DNA of 64,000 bases from Erythrobacter mangrovi. Lineage in GTDB: Bacteria > Pseudomonadota > Alphaproteobacteria > Sphingomonadales > Sphingomonadaceae. Numbering within the stretch: position 1 is the stretch's first letter; each line of letters begins with the position of its first letter. Below are positions 9,782-18,804 of this stretch, piece after piece. The DNA is taken from contig NZ_CP053921.1 of assembly GCF_013260645.1 (NCBI RefSeq), forward strand, positions 992,001 through 1,056,000. Direction: 5' to 3'. Under the pieces are notes generated by a model. It did no database searches, was not told the DNA's origin, and saw nothing but the letters and a program-made list of their open reading frames with translations. The translations under genes were made by a program, and so were the position numbers.

Positions 9782-10820
9782 CCGCTGCCCAATCCGCGGC
9801 CTCGGCGACTGCGGGATCGGAATCTCTGCGTAACGCTTCCACACGGGGTAGCAATTCGGGCGCGCTGCTGTTGCCCGCCGCATAGAGGCAATTGCGCACA
9901 AACCGATCGCGGCCGACCCGCTTGATCGGAGAGCCGGAAAAGAACTCCCGGAAGCCCGCATCATCGAAAGCAAGGAAGCTCGCGAGGTCGGGCGCGACGA
10001 GTTCCGCGCGGGGCGCCAGCTTCAAGTGACGATGCGCGGTGTCGGCGAACTTGTTCCACGGACACACGGCCAGGCAATCGTCGCAACCGTAGATGCGATT
10101 GCCCAAGGCGGTGCGGAATTCTTCGGGAATCGGGCCCTTGTGTTCGATGGTCAGGTAGGAAATGCAGCGCCGCGCATCGAGCCTGTAGGGCGCCGGGAAG
10201 GCATCTGTCGGGCAGGCGTCCTGGCATGCACGGCACGAGCCACAACGATCCTTGCCCGGCTCATCGGGTGCGAAGTCCAGGGTCGAATAGATCGCCCCGA
10301 GGAAGAGCCATGACCCGTGTTTGCGGCTGACGAGATTGGTGTGCTTGCCCTGCCAGCCGATCCCAGCGGCTGCACCCAGCGGCTTTTCCATCACCGGCGC
10401 GGTATCGACGAAGACCTTGAGCTCGCTCTCGGGCGCGCGTTCGATCAGCCAGCGCGCCAGCGCCTTCAGCGCCTTTTTGACCACATCGTGATAGTCACGA
10501 CCCTGCGCATAGACCGAGACGCGGGCCTTCTCGGGCCGCCCTTCCAGCGCCAGCGGGTCGCCCTCGGGTGCATAGCTCATCCCCAGCGCGATGACGCTGC
10601 GTGCCTCGGGCCACAGGCCCTGGGGCGAGGCGCGCTGGTCCTTGCGGGCCTCCATCCATTCCATCGATCCATGGCTCCCTTGGCCAAGCCACTGCTCCAG
10701 CCGTGCAGCGCGCAGGGTATCGTGCCCCGCAGACGCGAAGCCGCAGGCTACGAAGCCAAGCCTTGCCGCCTCTGCGCGCAGGGCATCCTGCAAGCCGTCG
10801 GGTAGAGCGTTGTTAACCAA
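9759..10820 (-). CDS. queG: epoxyqueuosine reductase QueG
   Basis: A 353-residue protein that reduces epoxyqueuosine to queuosine in tRNA (wobble position 34), a cobalamin-dependent iron-sulfur enzyme. The two ferredoxin-like clusters are visible: [17 protein letters not shown] in the middle and [13 protein letters not shown] further on. The N-terminal region has the GFVACGFA and [11 protein letters not shown] segments, and the short C-terminal region looks HEAT-like, all in the usual order and at the usual length. It is convergent with the flavoprotein gene and divergent from the ABC transporter genes. Confidence 0.96.
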   Translation of the reverse strand: MVNNALPDGLQDALRAEAARLGFVACGFASAGHDTLRAARLEQWLGQGSHGSMEWMEARKDQRASPQGLWPEARSVIALGMSYAPEGDPLALEGRPEKARVSVYAQGRDYHDVVKKALKALARWLIERAPESELKVFVDTAPVMEKPLGAAAGIGWQGKHTNLVSRKHGSWLFLGAIYSTLDFAPDEPGKDRCGSCRACQDACPTDAFPAPYRLDARRCISYLTIEHKGPIPEEFRTALGNRIYGCDDCLAVCPWNKFADTAHRHLKLAPRAELVAPDLASFLAFDDAGFREFFSGSPIKRVGRDRFVRNCLYAAGNSSAPELLPRVEALRRDSDPAVAEAADWAAARLRPFP

Positions 10821-10886
10821 TCTTGCGTGGGCTCCCGTTCACTGGCAGCGGTTAATCGAGCACGCATGCTTACCGAGACAGGTGCG

Positions 10887-11867
10887 ATGACGCGACCCTC
10901 CGCTGCCGATACAAGACCGCTCGCTATCGAGGCGCGCGGGTTGGTCAAGCGGTTCGACGATACGCTGGCGGTGGACGGGGTCGATATCTCCGTGCCCGAG
11001 GGCGCAATCTACGGGATCCTTGGTCCCAATGGCGCGGGCAAGACAACAACCCTGCGCATGCTGCTGGGCATCATCGATCCCGACGAAGGCGTGAGACGCG
11101 TATTCGGCAACGACCGTCCGCACGAAGTCGCCAAGTTGATCGGCTACCTGCCAGAGGAACGCGGGCTCTATCCCGCGATGAAATGCGACGAAGCCATCGC
11201 GTTCATGGGCGCGCTGCGCGGCCTGCCGCTGGATCAAGGCCGGGCACGGGGGCGTGAACTGCTCGAACGGCACGGGCTTGGCTATGCCGTCGACCGGCAG
11301 ATTCGCCAGCTCTCCAAGGGCATGGCGCAGACCGTGCAGCTGCTCGGTACGCTGGTCCACCGCCCGAAGCTGGTCGTGTTCGATGAGCCGTTCAGCGGGC
11401 TCGACGCGATCAACCAGGGCAAGCTCGAAGTGATGATCCGCGAACTCGCCAGCGCCGGGACCACCGTGATCTTCTCGACCCACGTGATCCACCATGCCGA
11501 ACGGCTGTGCGACGAGGTCGCGATCATCGCCGGCGGCAAGGTGCCCTATGCAGGGTCGGTCGATGTCGCCCGCGACCGTATCCCTGCCCAGGTACGGCTC
11601 GAAACGCGTGCCGAAGGCGGCGCGTGGCGCAGCGCGCTTCCGGCTGACGCGCGCCACGACGCCAAGGCTGGCGGCGGGCATTTCTGGTATTTCCCTGTGC
11701 CCGACAGCGGGATCGAAGCGCTGCTCAAGCGGCTGCTCGATGGTGAAGCCGGCATCCTTTCGCTGTCGATCGAACGCGCCGGGCTGCACGATGCCTTTGT
11801 CGAGATCGCAGGCGAGGCAGCGGCGCGCGCGCTCGAGGCCGACAATGTTGAGGAGCAGGGAAAATGA
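10887..11867 (+). CDS. ABC transporter ATP-binding protein (NatA-like)
   Basis: A 326-residue nucleotide-binding subunit. Walker A is GPNGAGKTT, the signature is LSKGMAQTVQLLG and Walker B is LVVFDEPFSGLD, followed by the switch His in STHVIHHAE. The LSKGMAQ form and the C-terminal extension of about 100 residues are typical of NatA/YhaQ-type export subunits. I chose ATG 10887, preceded by GAGACAGG. An in-frame ATG at 10866 would add seven residues. It overlaps the permease gene by ATGA, so the two form one unit. Confidence 0.92.
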   Translation: MTRPSAADTRPLAIEARGLVKRFDDTLAVDGVDISVPEGAIYGILGPNGAGKTTTLRMLLGIIDPDEGVRRVFGNDRPHEVAKLIGYLPEERGLYPAMKCDEAIAFMGALRGLPLDQGRARGRELLERHGLGYAVDRQIRQLSKGMAQTVQLLGTLVHRPKLVVFDEPFSGLDAINQGKLEVMIRELASAGTTVIFSTHVIHHAERLCDEVAIIAGGKVPYAGSVDVARDRIPAQVRLETRAEGGAWRSALPADARHDAKAGGGHFWYFPVPDSGIEALLKRLLDGEAGILSLSIERAGLHDAFVEIAGEAAARALEADNVEEQGK

Positions 11868-13075
11868 GCGACACCACCCGCCTTTCACTGTTCCAGGCAG
11901 CACGCGTCGTCGCCCGGCGCGATTTTCACGCGATCCTGTTCAGCCGCGCATTCTTCTTCTTCCTGCTGGGTCCCCTGTTCCCGCTGATCATTGGGACGCT
12001 TGCGGGCGGGATCGGCGGACAGGTACAGCGCGAAGCGGTGACCAATCTGGTAGCGCTTTCGATGAGCGCGGAGGACAGCGCCGCGATGATTTCGGCCAAC
12101 CAGACCCTCGCGCCCCAGGTCGGCTATGTGCTGCCGCAATTCGTCGTGGACGACAGCGGCGATCCGCCCGCCGAGATCCTGAAGCGACCAGGTGCCAACT
12201 ACGCCGCCGTGGTCAGCGGCACGCTGGCAGAACCGCGCCTGACCGCACCAGAGGACCAGATTGACCGTTGGAAGGGGCCGGTCGGACTGATCGCGGCGAC
12301 CGCATCAGGAAGCTCGCCCAACACCTTTCCAGAGATTGCCGCCGAACCGGTGGCGACCAGCGCAGCCGCCGCGCGCACCGACCGGATCCGCACCGCTCAG
12401 GCAGGCCAGCTGTTGCTGTTCCTGCTGATGATGCTGCTCGCAGGCATGGTCCTCTCCAACCTCGTCGAGGAGAAGGCCAACAAGGTGATCGAAGTGCTCG
12501 CCGCCGCGATCCCGATGGATGCAGTGTTCCTGGGCAAGCTGTTCGCCATGCTTGGAGTGAGCTTCGTCGGCATTGCCGTGTGGGCGGGGTTTGGCGGTGT
12601 GGTGGGATTGGTGGCTGGCGAGCAATTGCCTCAACTTCCCGAGCCCGCGCTCGGGTGGCCGCTCTTCATTGCATTCGGCATCGCCTATTTCGCCATGGGT
12701 TACCTTCTGCTCGGCTCGCTGTTCCTCACGATCGGTGGAATGGCCGCGACCGTGCGTGAGGTGCAGACGCTGTCGATGCCGGTCACCATGATGCAGCTTC
12801 TGGTGTTCTTCCTCGCCGCCTCGGCGATTACCCGGCCGGGATCCGCACTCGAACTCGCGGCCGCAGCCTTCCCGTTATCCTCCCCCTTCGCGATGCTCGC
12901 CCGCGCGGCACAGTCTGAGGCACTCTGGCCGCATGCACTTGCGCTTGCCTGGCAGGGTCTGTGCGTCGTGCTGTTCGTCCGCTTCGGCGCGCTGCTGTTC
13001 AAGCGGCGGGTGATGAAGTCGGGCAAGGGCGGCCGGGCGAAGAAGTCTGCGGGCGGTGCCGCTGCCGTGACCTGA
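11864..13075 (+). CDS. ABC transporter permease (NatB-like)
   Basis: A 403-residue membrane subunit partnering the ATPase just upstream (ATGA overlap). It has one N-terminal transmembrane helix (about residues 25-45), a large outward domain rich in beta structure up to about residue 175, and then five hydrophobic helices with the NLVEEKANKVIEVL motif after the second. That order is characteristic of the NatB/YhaP ABC-2 permease family, which exports sodium or drugs in Bacillus. The substrate here is unknown. The C-terminus is a Lys/Gly/Ala-rich tail. Confidence 0.9.
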   Translation: MSDTTRLSLFQAARVVARRDFHAILFSRAFFFFLLGPLFPLIIGTLAGGIGGQVQREAVTNLVALSMSAEDSAAMISANQTLAPQVGYVLPQFVVDDSGDPPAEILKRPGANYAAVVSGTLAEPRLTAPEDQIDRWKGPVGLIAATASGSSPNTFPEIAAEPVATSAAAARTDRIRTAQAGQLLLFLLMMLLAGMVLSNLVEEKANKVIEVLAAAIPMDAVFLGKLFAMLGVSFVGIAVWAGFGGVVGLVAGEQLPQLPEPALGWPLFIAFGIAYFAMGYLLLGSLFLTIGGMAATVREVQTLSMPVTMMQLLVFFLAASAITRPGSALELAAAAFPLSSPFAMLARAAQSEALWPHALALAWQGLCVVLFVRFGALLFKRRVMKSGKGGRAKKSAGGAAAVT

Positions 13076-13128
13076 TCGTCCGGCAACGCCTCGACATCCG
13101 CCTGCGCAGAAGTCAAAAAATTAGGTTC

Positions 13129-13160
13129 CGTTTTGAAACGCACTATTGACACGTGTGTCA
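13129..13160. promoter_or_regulatory. two inverted repeats upstream of the CYP153 gene (candidate operator/promoter)
   Basis: CGTTTTGAAACG at 13129-13140 contains 5-bp inverted arms, and TGACACGTGTGTCA at 13147-13160 is a perfect TGACAC-N2-GTGTCA inverted repeat. The second contains TTGACA at 13146-13151, a good -35 hexamer, but no convincing -10 lies 16-18 bp downstream. The arrangement suggests a repressor or activator site for the P450 gene. The cognate regulator is not in the immediate neighbourhood. Confidence 0.45.
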
Positions 13161-13227
13161 GTTGCGGCAGGATGGGGGATGAGAGAGCGGGTGCGGCGCC
13201 TAGAGTCGCCCCGACATGGAGAGAGAT

Positions 13228-14565
13228 ATGGCCACCGCCGCTATTGAACGCCCCCAATGCCGCACTTCGCCGACCGCCTTCCAGGCACTCAAGGAGTACC
13301 TTGCGGAGCATCCGGAGGAACGGCTGCAGCATCCGCACAAGTGGGACGTCAGCCGGTCGGACATTTATTACAACGACACGTGGCAGCCGATCTTCAAGGA
13401 AATGCGCGAGGCCGGCCCGCTTCACTACATCGATGAGAGCCCATTCGGTCCCTATTGGGCGGTGGTCCAGCACAAGGCGATCCAACATATCGAGGCGCTG
13501 CCCGATATCTTCTCGTCGAGCTGGGAGAAGGGGGGCATCACCATCCTCGAACGGCTGAGTGACGAACAGCTTGCCGAAATGGGCCGCGAGAAGTTCGAGC
13601 TGCCGATGTTCATCGCGATGGACCGCCCGCAGCACACCGGCCAGCGCCGCACGGTCGCGCCTAAGTTCACCCCCAGCGGCATGACCGAGATGGAGGAAGA
13701 GATCCGCCAGCGGACCGGCGAGCTGCTCGATACGCTTCCGCGCGGCAAGGTGTTCGACTGGGTCGATACGGTCTCGATCGAACTGACCACCGGGATGCTC
13801 GCAATCCTATTCGGCTTCCCCTGGGAAGACCGCCGCCTGCTGACTTACTGGTCTGACTGGTCAGGCGATACCGAACTCGCCACTGTGCGTGATCTCGACC
13901 AGATGCGTCAGGGCATCCTGCGCGAGATGGGCGCCTACTTCCAGTCGCTGTGGATCGAGCGGACCATGGCGAAGGAGCCGAGCGACGACCTGATCTCGAT
14001 GATGATCCACTCGCCGGCGATGAACCAGATGAGCCCGGAAGAATTCATGGGCAATTTGGTGCTGCTGATCGTCGGCGGCAACGACACCACCCGCAACACG
14101 ATGAGCGGGATCATCCACGCGTTCGACAAGTTCCCCGACCAGCGCAAACTGTTCGAGGAACATCCCGAACTGATCCCCAATGCGGTACAGGAGTGCATCC
14201 GCTACCAGACCCCGCTCGCGCATATGCGCCGGACCTGCACCGAGGACACCGAAGTCTTCGGCCAGCAGATCAAGAAGGGCGATAAGGTCGTGCTGTGGTA
14301 CATCTCGGCCAATCGCGACGAGGAGGTGTTCGAGAACCCCGACAAGCTCGACATCGAACGCGAGAATGCCCGGCGCCACCTCGCCTTCGGTTATGGCATC
14401 CACCGCTGTGTCGGGGCACGCCTGGCAGAGCTCCAGTTGCGGGTCCTGCTTGAGGAAATGCATAAGCGCCGCATGCGGGTGCACGTGGCCGGCGATGTCG
14501 AGCGGGTGCGCGCGAACTTCGTTCACGGGTTCCGCAAGCTTGAGGTCGAAATCACGGCGTTCTGA
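13228..14565 (+). CDS. cytochrome P450, CYP153 family (alkane/fatty-acid omega-hydroxylase type)
   Basis: A 445-residue soluble P450. The heme-binding FGYGIHRCVGARLAE segment puts the axial cysteine near residue 394, the I-helix reads LIVGGNDTTRN (about 280-290), and TPLAHMRRT and GDKVVLWYISANRDEE follow. This combination is characteristic of CYP153, the bacterial terminal hydroxylases of medium-chain alkanes and fatty acids. I start at ATG 13228 because GGAGAGAG lies just upstream. ATG 13216, four codons earlier, is the alternative. The enzyme needs a ferredoxin and reductase, and no ferredoxin gene is beside it. Two inverted repeats precede it. Confidence 0.92.
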   Translation: MATAAIERPQCRTSPTAFQALKEYLAEHPEERLQHPHKWDVSRSDIYYNDTWQPIFKEMREAGPLHYIDESPFGPYWAVVQHKAIQHIEALPDIFSSSWEKGGITILERLSDEQLAEMGREKFELPMFIAMDRPQHTGQRRTVAPKFTPSGMTEMEEEIRQRTGELLDTLPRGKVFDWVDTVSIELTTGMLAILFGFPWEDRRLLTYWSDWSGDTELATVRDLDQMRQGILREMGAYFQSLWIERTMAKEPSDDLISMMIHSPAMNQMSPEEFMGNLVLLIVGGNDTTRNTMSGIIHAFDKFPDQRKLFEEHPELIPNAVQECIRYQTPLAHMRRTCTEDTEVFGQQIKKGDKVVLWYISANRDEEVFENPDKLDIERENARRHLAFGYGIHRCVGARLAELQLRVLLEEMHKRRMRVHVAGDVERVRANFVHGFRKLEVEITAF

Positions 14566-14647
14566 CGCCGATCGGGTAACTTTTCGACCTGCTAAAGCGT
14601 ATGTTCAGCGTGGGGCGTCCATGCCCCACGCCAAGGATATGCGAGCG

Positions 14648-15142
14648 ATGACCAAAACCGTTCTCGACCGCCGCAGCCTTCTCGGCTGGATCGGCGCCTC
14701 CGCCAGCTTTGCGGCACTGGCCGCGTGCGGCTCAGGCCGAGCCGAAGCGAAGACCTTCCCCCTGACGCTTAGCGACGCCGAATGGCGCCAGAAGCTGACC
14801 AAGACCGAATATTGGGTGTTGCGCCAGGAGGGGACCGAGCGTCCCTTTAGCTCACCGCTGAACAAGGAATACCGCGAGGGCACTTTCGTTTGCGCCGGTT
14901 GCGCCACGCCGGTCTATTCGTCGAAGGTGAAGTATGACTCGCACACTGGTTGGCCGAGCTTCTGGCAGGCGCTGCCAGGCGGCGTCGGGACCAGCACCGA
15001 CTACAAGCTCGGTTATCCGCGGACTGAAGTGCATTGCGCGACATGCGGCGGGCATCTCGGCCACATCTTCGACGATGGACCGCGCCCGACCGGCAAACGC
15101 CACTGCATCAACGGCGTAGCGCTGGATTTCATCCCGGCCTAA
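14648..15142 (+). CDS. msrB: peptide-methionine (R)-S-oxide reductase MsrB, exported lipoprotein form
   Basis: The MsrB domain (residues about 38-160) has the two zinc CxxC pairs CAGC and CATC and the active-site RHCING near the C-terminus. The N-terminus carries DRRSLLG, a twin-arginine-like motif, then a hydrophobic stretch ending in LAAC at residue 27, a lipobox. The enzyme should therefore be a membrane-anchored periplasmic reductase of methionine-R-sulfoxide. ATG 14648 is chosen because AAGGAT lies about nine bases upstream, and ATGs at 14621 and 14639 are in frame. MsrA is elsewhere in the window at 27038-27718. Confidence 0.92.
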   Translation: MTKTVLDRRSLLGWIGASASFAALAACGSGRAEAKTFPLTLSDAEWRQKLTKTEYWVLRQEGTERPFSSPLNKEYREGTFVCAGCATPVYSSKVKYDSHTGWPSFWQALPGGVGTSTDYKLGYPRTEVHCATCGGHLGHIFDDGPRPTGKRHCINGVALDFIPA

Positions 15143-15154
15143 GTTTTGGGGCGC

Positions 15155-15174
15155 CTCCCCAATCGATGGGGGAG
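15155..15174. terminator. hairpin between convergent msrB and PilZ genes
   Basis: CTCCCC pairs with GGGGAG around AATCGATG, flanked by further GC pairing, in the 56-bp gap between two convergent genes. It could terminate both. The T-run is short (TTTT lies before the stem, which suits the minus strand). Confidence 0.45.
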
Positions 15175-15198
15175 CGGGGCCATCTGGACTAACCGTTT

Positions 15199-15837
15199 TT
15201 AACGGCGATCTTCAGGGTTCAGCAGGAGCGGGCACTGGACGCGTGCCGCGAGCAAAGCGAATTCGCGCAGGCTGAAGAAGGTATCGAAAGCCAGGCCATA
15301 GTTGGCGTCCCGGCGCCAGCGGACCTTGGCGCGAATCTCGGGCATGAACTCGTTTTCGATGCGGACCGTCTGGTCGATGGCGAAGACGCTTTCGCACTCG
15401 ATCCGAGCGCCTTGCTGCGACAGGTTGAGCATGTAGGCGTTGGCCTTCTGGCTCAGCGTCGAAACGGTCAGCGGCATCGCGAGGTTGAGGCGCAGCTGGC
15501 GCTTGGGGAAGGCCCAGTTTTCGTGAACCAGGCGTTCGACGGGAACGACGCTCTCGAAGCGGTAGCTGCCATCGAACCCATCGGCCCGCACCTGGGTCAT
15601 CTCGTAGATTTCACCGTTCTGCAGTTCGAGCGCAATCTGCTGGTCAGTCGGAAGCCCGTGAAAGGTCCGCAGGCTGACCCCGGTGGCTGAAACATCGCGG
15701 ACCACGCAAACGAATTCGCCCTGTCCGCAGACGAGTTTTGCCGCCCGAATCAAGGAGGTAAAGCGTGGCGCGCCCCGCTGATCGGAGGCCGTTGCGGAGC
15801 TCGATTCATTCATCGCGTAGGCCGTCGCGAATTCCAT
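15199..15837 (-). CDS. PilZ domain protein, two PilZ-like halves
   Basis: A 212-residue cytoplasmic protein. Residues about 22-105 (RGAPRFTSLIRAAKLV, then VRDVSATGVSLRT) and about 112-200 (RQLRLNLAMPLTVS, then MLNLSQQGARIECE) both follow the PilZ pattern of a basic N-terminal strand followed by D/N-x-S-xx-G. Classical PilZ proteins bind cyclic di-GMP through RxxxR and DxSxxG. Here the first half has DVSATG and the second NLSQQG, so binding is plausible for one half only. It is common in sphingomonads, and its target process is unknown. Confidence 0.8.
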   Translation of the reverse strand: MEFATAYAMNESSSATASDQRGAPRFTSLIRAAKLVCGQGEFVCVVRDVSATGVSLRTFHGLPTDQQIALELQNGEIYEMTQVRADGFDGSYRFESVVPVERLVHENWAFPKRQLRLNLAMPLTVSTLSQKANAYMLNLSQQGARIECESVFAIDQTVRIENEFMPEIRAKVRWRRDANYGLAFDTFFSLREFALLAARVQCPLLLNPEDRR

Positions 15838-15962
15838 CTACCCTAATCCCTGTTCGACGCCTCGCCCCTTCTGGCGAGCACAAACTCTTATGGATCGAAA
15901 GCTTTTCTCGACCATTCAATGGGCCACTAAGCGTTAACACGGAGTCAAAGCCGGGGTGGGTT

Positions 15963-15981
15963 TTGTCAGATAATCCGACAA
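15963..15981. promoter_or_regulatory. 19-bp near-perfect palindrome between tRNA-Leu and the PilZ gene
   Basis: TTGTCAGATAATCCGACAA reads TTGTC-x-GAT-A-ATC-x-GACAA, symmetric except for one base pair and the centre. It lies 126 bp upstream of the PilZ start and 19 bp past the 3' end of the minus-strand tRNA-Leu. No T-tract supports a terminator, so a dimeric regulator site is the better guess. Confidence 0.4.
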
Positions 15982-15999
15982 TTGATGCGGGCAGTGGGA

Positions 16000-16084
16000 T
16001 GGTGCGGGCGGTGGGACTCGAACCCACACGAGCAAAGCTCAGGGGATTTTAAGTCCCCGGCGTCTACCATTCCGCCACGCCCGC
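16000..16084 (-). tRNA. tRNA-Leu (anticodon UAA)
   Basis: Read on the minus strand, the 7-bp acceptor stem GCGGGCG pairs with its 3' partner, the anticodon loop contains TTAAAAT with anticodon TAA, there is a variable arm of class-II length, the T-loop is GGTTCGAGTCC and CCA is encoded. The length is 85 bases. Confidence 0.95.
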
Positions 16085-16149
16085 AGCGGTCGGCAGCGTT
16101 AGGGGTTTGGCGCCCAGCGCGCAATTGGGCAGGTAAGGGCCGGGCGCAA

Positions 16150-16431
16150 TCAGTCCGCGTTGAGGCGGCGACGCATTTCCTTGCCGGGCTTGAAATAAGG
16201 CACCTTCTTCGCGGGCACGTCGACGGTATCGCCAGTGCGCGGATTGCGCCCCTTGCGCGCCTCGCGCTCGCGCGTCGAGAAGGCCCCGAAACCGCGCAGT
16301 TCCACTCGGCCGCCTTCGGCCAGGCGCTGGGCGATTTCTTCAAAGAAGATGTCGACTACCTGTTCGACCTCTTCGGCCCGCAATCCGGGGTTTTCCTGTG
16401 CGAGAACGGCCAGCAGTTCAGATCGGATCAT
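16150..16431 (-). CDS. ihfB: integration host factor beta subunit (HU/IHF family)
   Basis: A 93-residue DNA-bending protein. It starts [11 protein letters not shown] and has [11 protein letters not shown] near residues 41-51, then RNPRTGDTV and the [12 protein letters not shown]-terminus, all matching HU/IHF proteins. The [14 protein letters not shown] arm is typical of IHF beta. The start at 16431 is preceded by GGGAGAGC. IHF beta works as a heterodimer with IHF alpha in nucleoid organisation, transcription and recombination. A -10-like TATAGT lies on the minus strand at 16528-16533. Confidence 0.92.
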   Translation of the reverse strand: MIRSELLAVLAQENPGLRAEEVEQVVDIFFEEIAQRLAEGGRVELRGFGAFSTREREARKGRNPRTGDTVDVPAKKVPYFKPGKEMRRRLNAD

Positions 16432-16579
16432 AAGAGCTCTCCCGGCCGCCCTCCCGGGCCAGCCAGACAACTGTTTTCGTTTTCGCAACCCTCCCGGATC
16501 ACCGCATGGGCGGTTTCGCCGAGGTAAACTATAGTGGCAGAAGCCCCGCGTCCTCGCAAGAAAACAATTGCTTCCCCCG

Positions 16580-16921
16580 TCAGGCGTTGGACAGGAGGTC
16601 GGCCGCATCGACGCCGAGCCGGTCCATGCGCGCGCGGATCTCCGGCCATTCCCGGTCGAGGAAGAGCTTGCGCTCGCTTGCGCGCAGACGATCGGCCGCA
16701 CCTGGCACGACGTACATGCCGACGCCGCGCTGGACCTCGACCAGGCCATCGTTCTGGAACTGCTGGTAGGCCTTGGCCACTGTCAGCGGGTTTGCGCCCT
16801 GCTCAGCTGCGAGTGCCCGGACCGAAGGAAGCATCTCCCCTTCGGCGTAGCGCCCATCGATAATGGCTGCGGCGATCATGTCGCGCAGCTTGAGATAGAC
16901 GGGCTTGGTTTGATTATTCAT
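16580..16921 (-). CDS. GntR family transcriptional regulator, YtrA subfamily
   Basis: A 113-residue regulator. It has a winged-helix DNA-binding domain ([14 protein letters not shown], then [23 protein letters not shown]) and only a short helical tail of about 40 residues, which is the hallmark of the YtrA subfamily. The start at 16921 is supported by GGGGA at a suitable spacing. YtrA regulators usually control an adjacent ABC transporter and themselves. No ABC genes follow here, so it is an orphan, though a POT transporter diverges from it. A pair of direct repeats lies upstream. Confidence 0.88.
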   Translation of the reverse strand: MNNQTKPVYLKLRDMIAAAIIDGRYAEGEMLPSVRALAAEQGANPLTVAKAYQQFQNDGLVEVQRGVGMYVVPGAADRLRASERKLFLDREWPEIRARMDRLGVDAADLLSNA

Positions 16922-16943
16922 GGCGATTCCCCGAGAGCTGCTG

Positions 16944-16962
16944 ATACAGTGCCATAATACAG
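16944..16962. promoter_or_regulatory. direct repeat ATACAG-N7-ATACAG upstream of the YtrA-type regulator
   Basis: Two ATACAG copies begin 13 bp apart (16944 and 16957), 23 bp ahead of the GntR start codon. They may be an autoregulatory operator, but the motif is short and the proposal is speculative. Confidence 0.25.
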
Positions 16963-17127
16963 CGCTGCGCACAAGGCTTCGCCCCATCGGCGCATCTTTG
17001 CCGTTCACCCACGCGCAAGGCGGTCTCGTCTGTAACTAAGGCTTCACATGCGCGTTCGAGCCGCTAGGGTGCCGCGCCATCGGGACCTGCAAGCGGTCGC
17101 AAGCGAAATTCAGGGGGAAGACCTGTA

Positions 17128-18759
17128 ATGAAAGAATTGGCGTTGTGGAACGAGGGCGACTGGATTGCGGTCATCGCGGTCGTCGTGCTCGCACTATTCC
17201 TGGCGATCGGCGGCAAGATCGCGATCCAGAAGGAACCGGAGTTCGCCGGCCACCCCAAGGGCCTCTACATGCTGTTCTTCGCCGAGATGTGGGAGCGCTT
17301 CTCCTATTACGGCATGCGCGCCATCCTGATCTTCTACCTGACACAGCACTGGCTGTTCTCGGACTCCAAATCGAGCCTGATCTACGGTGCCTATACCTCA
17401 TTGGTCTACATTACCCCGGTGCTGGGCGGCTATCTCGCCGACCGCTACCTAGGCCAGCGCAAGGCGGTGCTGTTCGGCGGCCTGCTGCTCGCAGCGGGTC
17501 ACTCGTTGATGGCAGTCGAGGGCGTTGGCGGGCAGGATGATCCAACGATCAACGTCTTCTGGGCCGCCCTGGCCTTCATCATCGTCGGCTCGGGCTTCCT
17601 CAAGGCCAATATCTCGGTGATGGTCGGGCAGCTTTACAAGCTCACCGACATCCGCCGCGATGGCGCCTACACCATCTTCTACATGGGCATTAACGTCGGT
17701 GCGGCGATCGGTACGATCCTCGTCGGCTACCTCGGCCAGACCATCGGCTGGGGCTTCGGTTTCGGCCTTGCTGGCATCGGCATGCTCGCGGGCCTCGTGG
17801 TCTTCGTGCTCGGCAAGAAAGCGTTGAAGGGCGCAGGCGAGGCGCCGGTGGTCCTCAGCAAGAGCCGCGAATGGACGCTCTACGGCATCGGCCTGGCAGC
17901 CGTCGCGGTGATCTGGGCGCTGGTCCAGTACCAGGACGTGATCCAGTCGCTGCTCGCCGTCTCGGGCGTCGCGCTGCTCGGCTACGTGCTGTACGAGAGC
18001 TTCAAGCTCGAGAAGGAACCGCGCGAACGCATGTTCGCCATCCTGTTCCTGATCAGCCTCAACCCGCTGTTCTGGGGCCTGTTCGAACAGGCCGGCGGAT
18101 CGATGAACCTGTTCACCGACCGCTTCGTCGATCGTGGCGCAGTGCCGGCATCGATCTTCCAGTCGATCAACCCGATCTACATCATCCTGATGGCGCCGAT
18201 CTTCGCTGCGCTGTGGCAGTGGCTGGGCAAGCGGGGCAAGGAACCGTCCGCGCCGGCCAAGTTCGGCCTTGCCCTGGCGCAGATGGGCCTCGGGAACCTC
18301 GTGCTGGTATGGGGCGCCCAGGCCTATGGTATCGAGGCGATGACCCCGGTCATCTTCGTATTCCTCTACTACCTCCTCGCCACCACCGGCGAACTGTGCC
18401 TTTCGCCCGTTGGGCTCTCGGCCATGAACCGGCTGGCACCGCCCTTCCTCGCGTCGCTGATCATGGGCGCGTGGTTCTACATGACTGCGGTCGGCAATTT
18501 CGTGGCAGGCAAGATCGGTGAAGCCACCGGTGGCCACGGCGGCGAGCTGAGCAAGGCCAAGCTGCTCGAGATCTACGAGATGTTCGGTTGGGTGGCGATT
18601 GGCGCGGCGGTAGCCGTCCTGCTGGTCAGCCCAATCGTCAAGCGGTGGATGCATCTCGACACTCTCGAGGACCGCACCGACGGCCTGCTCGGTGCGAAAG
18701 AAGGTCCGGGCGAAGCACAGGGCGCGGGAACTCATCCCGAAACGCGCCCGGCGGGCTGA
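17128..18759 (+). CDS. POT/PTR family peptide transporter
   Basis: A 543-residue proton-coupled oligopeptide transporter of the major facilitator type with about 12-14 hydrophobic helices. The diagnostic FFAEMWERFSYYGMRA (residues about 50-65) contains the ExxERFxYYG proton-coupling motif, and the second PTR signature is YFMGINVGAAIG-like at about 187-199. FFEQ-type segment FEQAGGSMN is also present. It imports di- and tripeptides across the inner membrane. Two amidohydrolase genes follow on the same strand after 100 bp, which fits uptake followed by hydrolysis of peptides. Confidence 0.94.
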   Translation: MKELALWNEGDWIAVIAVVVLALFLAIGGKIAIQKEPEFAGHPKGLYMLFFAEMWERFSYYGMRAILIFYLTQHWLFSDSKSSLIYGAYTSLVYITPVLGGYLADRYLGQRKAVLFGGLLLAAGHSLMAVEGVGGQDDPTINVFWAALAFIIVGSGFLKANISVMVGQLYKLTDIRRDGAYTIFYMGINVGAAIGTILVGYLGQTIGWGFGFGLAGIGMLAGLVVFVLGKKALKGAGEAPVVLSKSREWTLYGIGLAAVAVIWALVQYQDVIQSLLAVSGVALLGYVLYESFKLEKEPRERMFAILFLISLNPLFWGLFEQAGGSMNLFTDRFVDRGAVPASIFQSINPIYIILMAPIFAALWQWLGKRGKEPSAPAKFGLALAQMGLGNLVLVWGAQAYGIEAMTPVIFVFLYYLLATTGELCLSPVGLSAMNRLAPPFLASLIMGAWFYMTAVGNFVAGKIGEATGGHGGELSKAKLLEIYEMFGWVAIGAAVAVLLVSPIVKRWMHLDTLEDRTDGLLGAKEGPGEAQGAGTHPETRPAG

Positions 18760-18804
18760 CCGCCGACCGTTCTGCGAAAGGCGGGATCGACCCGACAAGC
18801 GCAT

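Noticed and set aside
8549..14565. Flavoprotein at 8549 as dedicated redox partner of CYP153
   Set aside because: It is plausible by family but separated by queG and the ABC genes, with no ferredoxin gene in between. Not supported as an operon.
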